Positions 62,065 to 64,000 of a DNA stretch of 64,000 nucleotides are shown here, in pieces (position 1 is the stretch's first letter; every line of letters starts with the position of its first letter). Made by a program: the position numbers and the translations under genes. A model generated the notes under the pieces. It was given only the letters and a program-made list of their open reading frames with translations. It ran no database searches and was not told the origin of the DNA. The stretch covers positions 13,649,280 through 13,713,279 of the forward strand of contig NW_020313285.1 of assembly GCF_003265705.1 (NCBI RefSeq), read 5' to 3'. The stretch comes from Callorhinus ursinus (Eukaryota > Chordata > Mammalia > Carnivora > Otariidae).

Positions 62065-64000
62065 TCTTTGTTTTCAGGAAGCACCTCAGTTGGTCTTGGT
62101 GAGGTGACCCAGTTTTGCATGTTGGAAGTATTTGGGCAGTTAGAACTCCTGCTTGGATTGGGTTGGTGTAGTTCCCTATCGACCTTAATCACAGGACCTT
62201 GTACTACTCAGTGATGCCCTAAGGAAGTGCCTGTATTCCACACATACTCTCTGTCTTGCCTCCATTATAGAGTGGTAATCCAGTTTTTTTCTTGGTATTA
62301 GATCAATTACCCCAGTTGACAGTGAAACTCCCTTCTTGGCCTGTTGATTCAGAAATGTGAAGAGCCCAAGGTGGCTAGCCAGTGGCAGTCTTAACTTCCA
62401 GTTAAATGGACTCATTGTTATGTGTCCTGGGGGATTTTCTTCCTGGGGAAATAACATGGCTAGGCCAGCAGAGCATATTACCTCAAGAACACAGAGCAAA
62501 AGTCTTGCTAGTAGGTATCAGGAGTAATACTGAATGGTCCCACTGCTGTTTCTACTACTTGATTTTTGGACCTGTTTACCCTGGCTTTTGGAAAAATAGT
62601 ACCATATATTGATTCAGAGCATATACAGCCTTCTAGAGAGCCTTGTTACAGACCTGCAAGCAATTGCTAGTAAAGTGGCACTATAACTGAGTCTTCAAAA
62701 AGCCATTACTCCGTTCTATCTGGCCAGCGGCATTGGGATGATGAGGACCATGGTAAGGCCAGAAGGCCCATCGCTGCACTTCTTTTGCTGTAAAATGGGT
62801 TCCTTGATCTAAAGCATTGCTGTGTGGAATACTATGATGATGGATAAGGCATTCTGTAAATCTATGGCAGGTAGTTTTGCTAGAAGCATTGAATGGAGGA
62901 AAGGCAAGTCCATATCCAGAGTGACGGTCTATTCTAGTAAGGACAAGACATAGCCCTTTCATGATGAAAGTGGTCCAGTGTAGTCAACCTGCTAATGGCT
63001 GATCACCTAAAGGCATGGTGCTGTATGGGTGACCTGGAATTTGTCTCTGCTGCAGATGGGGCATTCAGTGCTGGTCATAGCCAGGTTGGTCTCAGTGAGT
63101 GGAAGTCCATATGCGCGATCCTGTTCATACCTACCACTACTGCCATCATGGCCACTTTGTTCATGAGCCCATTGGGTGTTGATGGTGTGACTGGGGAAAG
63201 AGGCTGACTGGTATCTACAGAACAGGTCATCAGGTCCTCCTAGCCACTTGATTATTGAAATACTTTGCTTCTCAGGTCACCCTTTCGTGAGAGTTTACAT
63301 GGGACACAAATACCTTTTTTTCCTCCCAAAGAAGTCTAGCCCCATACTTCGTCCCCAAATTTTCTTGTCTTGAATTTTCTAATTCTATTCCTTCCAAATC
63401 CCTGACCATTCAGCCAAACTACTGCTACAACCCATGAATTGGTATATAATTACCTACCTGTCCCTTTCTCCTTTCGAGCAAAGTGAAAAACCATGTGCAC
63501 TGTCCATGGAGAGGATTCTCTTCACCATTTTTCTTCAGGGATATCCCCCAGAGAGCTATTCTATCTAGCCATTTGCTAGATCCTTCTAGACATCTATAGT
63601 GTTACAGCTGTCAACTTTAAGGGAGGACCTGCATTTTGTGCAGAACCATTTTAAAGATTTTATTTATTTATTTATTTTAATTAATTAATTAATTAATTAA
63701 TTTGAGATAGAGATCATGAGCTAGGGGCAGAGGGAGAGGGAGAAGCAGGCTCCCGACTGAGCAGAGAGCCCAATGTGGGGCTTGATCCTGGGACCCCATG
63801 ATCGTGACTTGAGCAGAGGGCAGATGCTTAACCGACTGAGCCACCCAGGCGCCCCTGTGCAGAACCATTTTAAACTAGACTCTAGTCTTGTATCAGTGAT
63901 TGTAAGGAAATACCTATGAGGCCCTAGATACAGGCTGGGAGAGAGAAGGCGGTGTAGCAGGAGTACTGATCAGGGGCTTTTGAGCCACTTTTTGGAACTT
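62065..64000 (-). mobile_element. ERV-L pol remnant (integrase and dUTPase segments), decayed, cut by the window end
   Basis: Read on the minus strand this is an ERV-L-type pol. A zinc-binding/linker-like part lies near 63030-63200. The integrase core in the open frame 62962-62681 has recognisable DDE positions (TRIDRHSGYG, ALDQGTHFTAKEV, HHPNAAGQIERSNG). Beyond a stop, a dUTPase-like segment follows near 62430-62250 (NWKLRLP, NQQAKKGV, GVIDL). A dUTPase after integrase is typical of ERV-L (class III). Several stops and frame changes break it. A Can-SINE split it at 63656-63855, and ERV-L-like sequence resumes to the window edge. No LTR or env is seen. Confidence 0.7.
63656..63855 (-). mobile_element. 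Can-SINE inserted in the ERV-L remnant
   Basis: Reverse SINE with an expanded (TTAA)n tail tract at about 63679-63712 and head GAGCCACCCAGGCGCCCC. Perfect 19-base target duplication TGTGCAGAACCATTTTAAA at 63637-63655 and 63856-63874. Confidence 0.95.

Overview
This window is mammalian nuclear DNA, most likely from an arctoid carnivore (bear, seal/sea lion or mustelid lineage). The evidence is about 21 carnivore tRNA-derived SINEs (Can-SINE/SINEC) whose 3' part follows the arctoid pattern rather than the dog or cat subfamilies, plus a carnivore-type L1 3' end and ordinary intron-rich eukaryotic gene structure. There is no bacterial-style gene packing. Nearly all short open frames in the window are chance frames or lie inside repeats.

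One protein-coding gene is supported: ISOC1 (isochorismatase domain containing 1), on the + strand. It has five coding exons: 12517-12825, 21964-22083, 22189-22392, 24026-24142 and 28119-28265. Together they encode an intact 298-residue protein. The first exon sits in a strong CpG island (about 12030-13150) with GC boxes and a G-quadruplex-type G-run array just upstream of the ATG. The 3' UTR runs to about 29245, with an AATAAA at 29224. All four introns are phase 0, and the three catalytic residues of the cysteine-hydrolase fold (D121, K182, C215) fall on three different exons.

Layout: 1-12000 is upstream intergenic DNA made largely of old repeats: Can-SINEs, an MLT1 LTR, two oppositely oriented L2 copies that both keep a recognisable reverse-transcriptase segment, L1M, and a decayed ERV-L pol remnant. 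12000-29250 is ISOC1, whose introns hold an MLT1 LTR, L1M, MIRs and a truncated U2 snRNA retropseudogene just upstream of exon 5. 29250-64000 is downstream intergenic DNA with MIR, MER5/hAT, L1M and L2 fragments, many Can-SINEs (one nested pair) and a young-looking L1 3' end with a perfect target-site duplication. At the right edge is a second ERV-L pol remnant (integrase and dUTPase segments, minus strand) that carries a Can-SINE and runs off the window.

I see no new multi-gene system here. The more useful observations concern the ISOC1 gene structure and promoter, the U2 fragment, nested and B-box-deleted SINEs, the two ERV-L remnants, a perfect palindrome, a small tandem array and two weak exon-like segments. 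Repeat family names come from recognition of consensus patterns and were not checked by a search; boundaries without target-site duplications are approximate.
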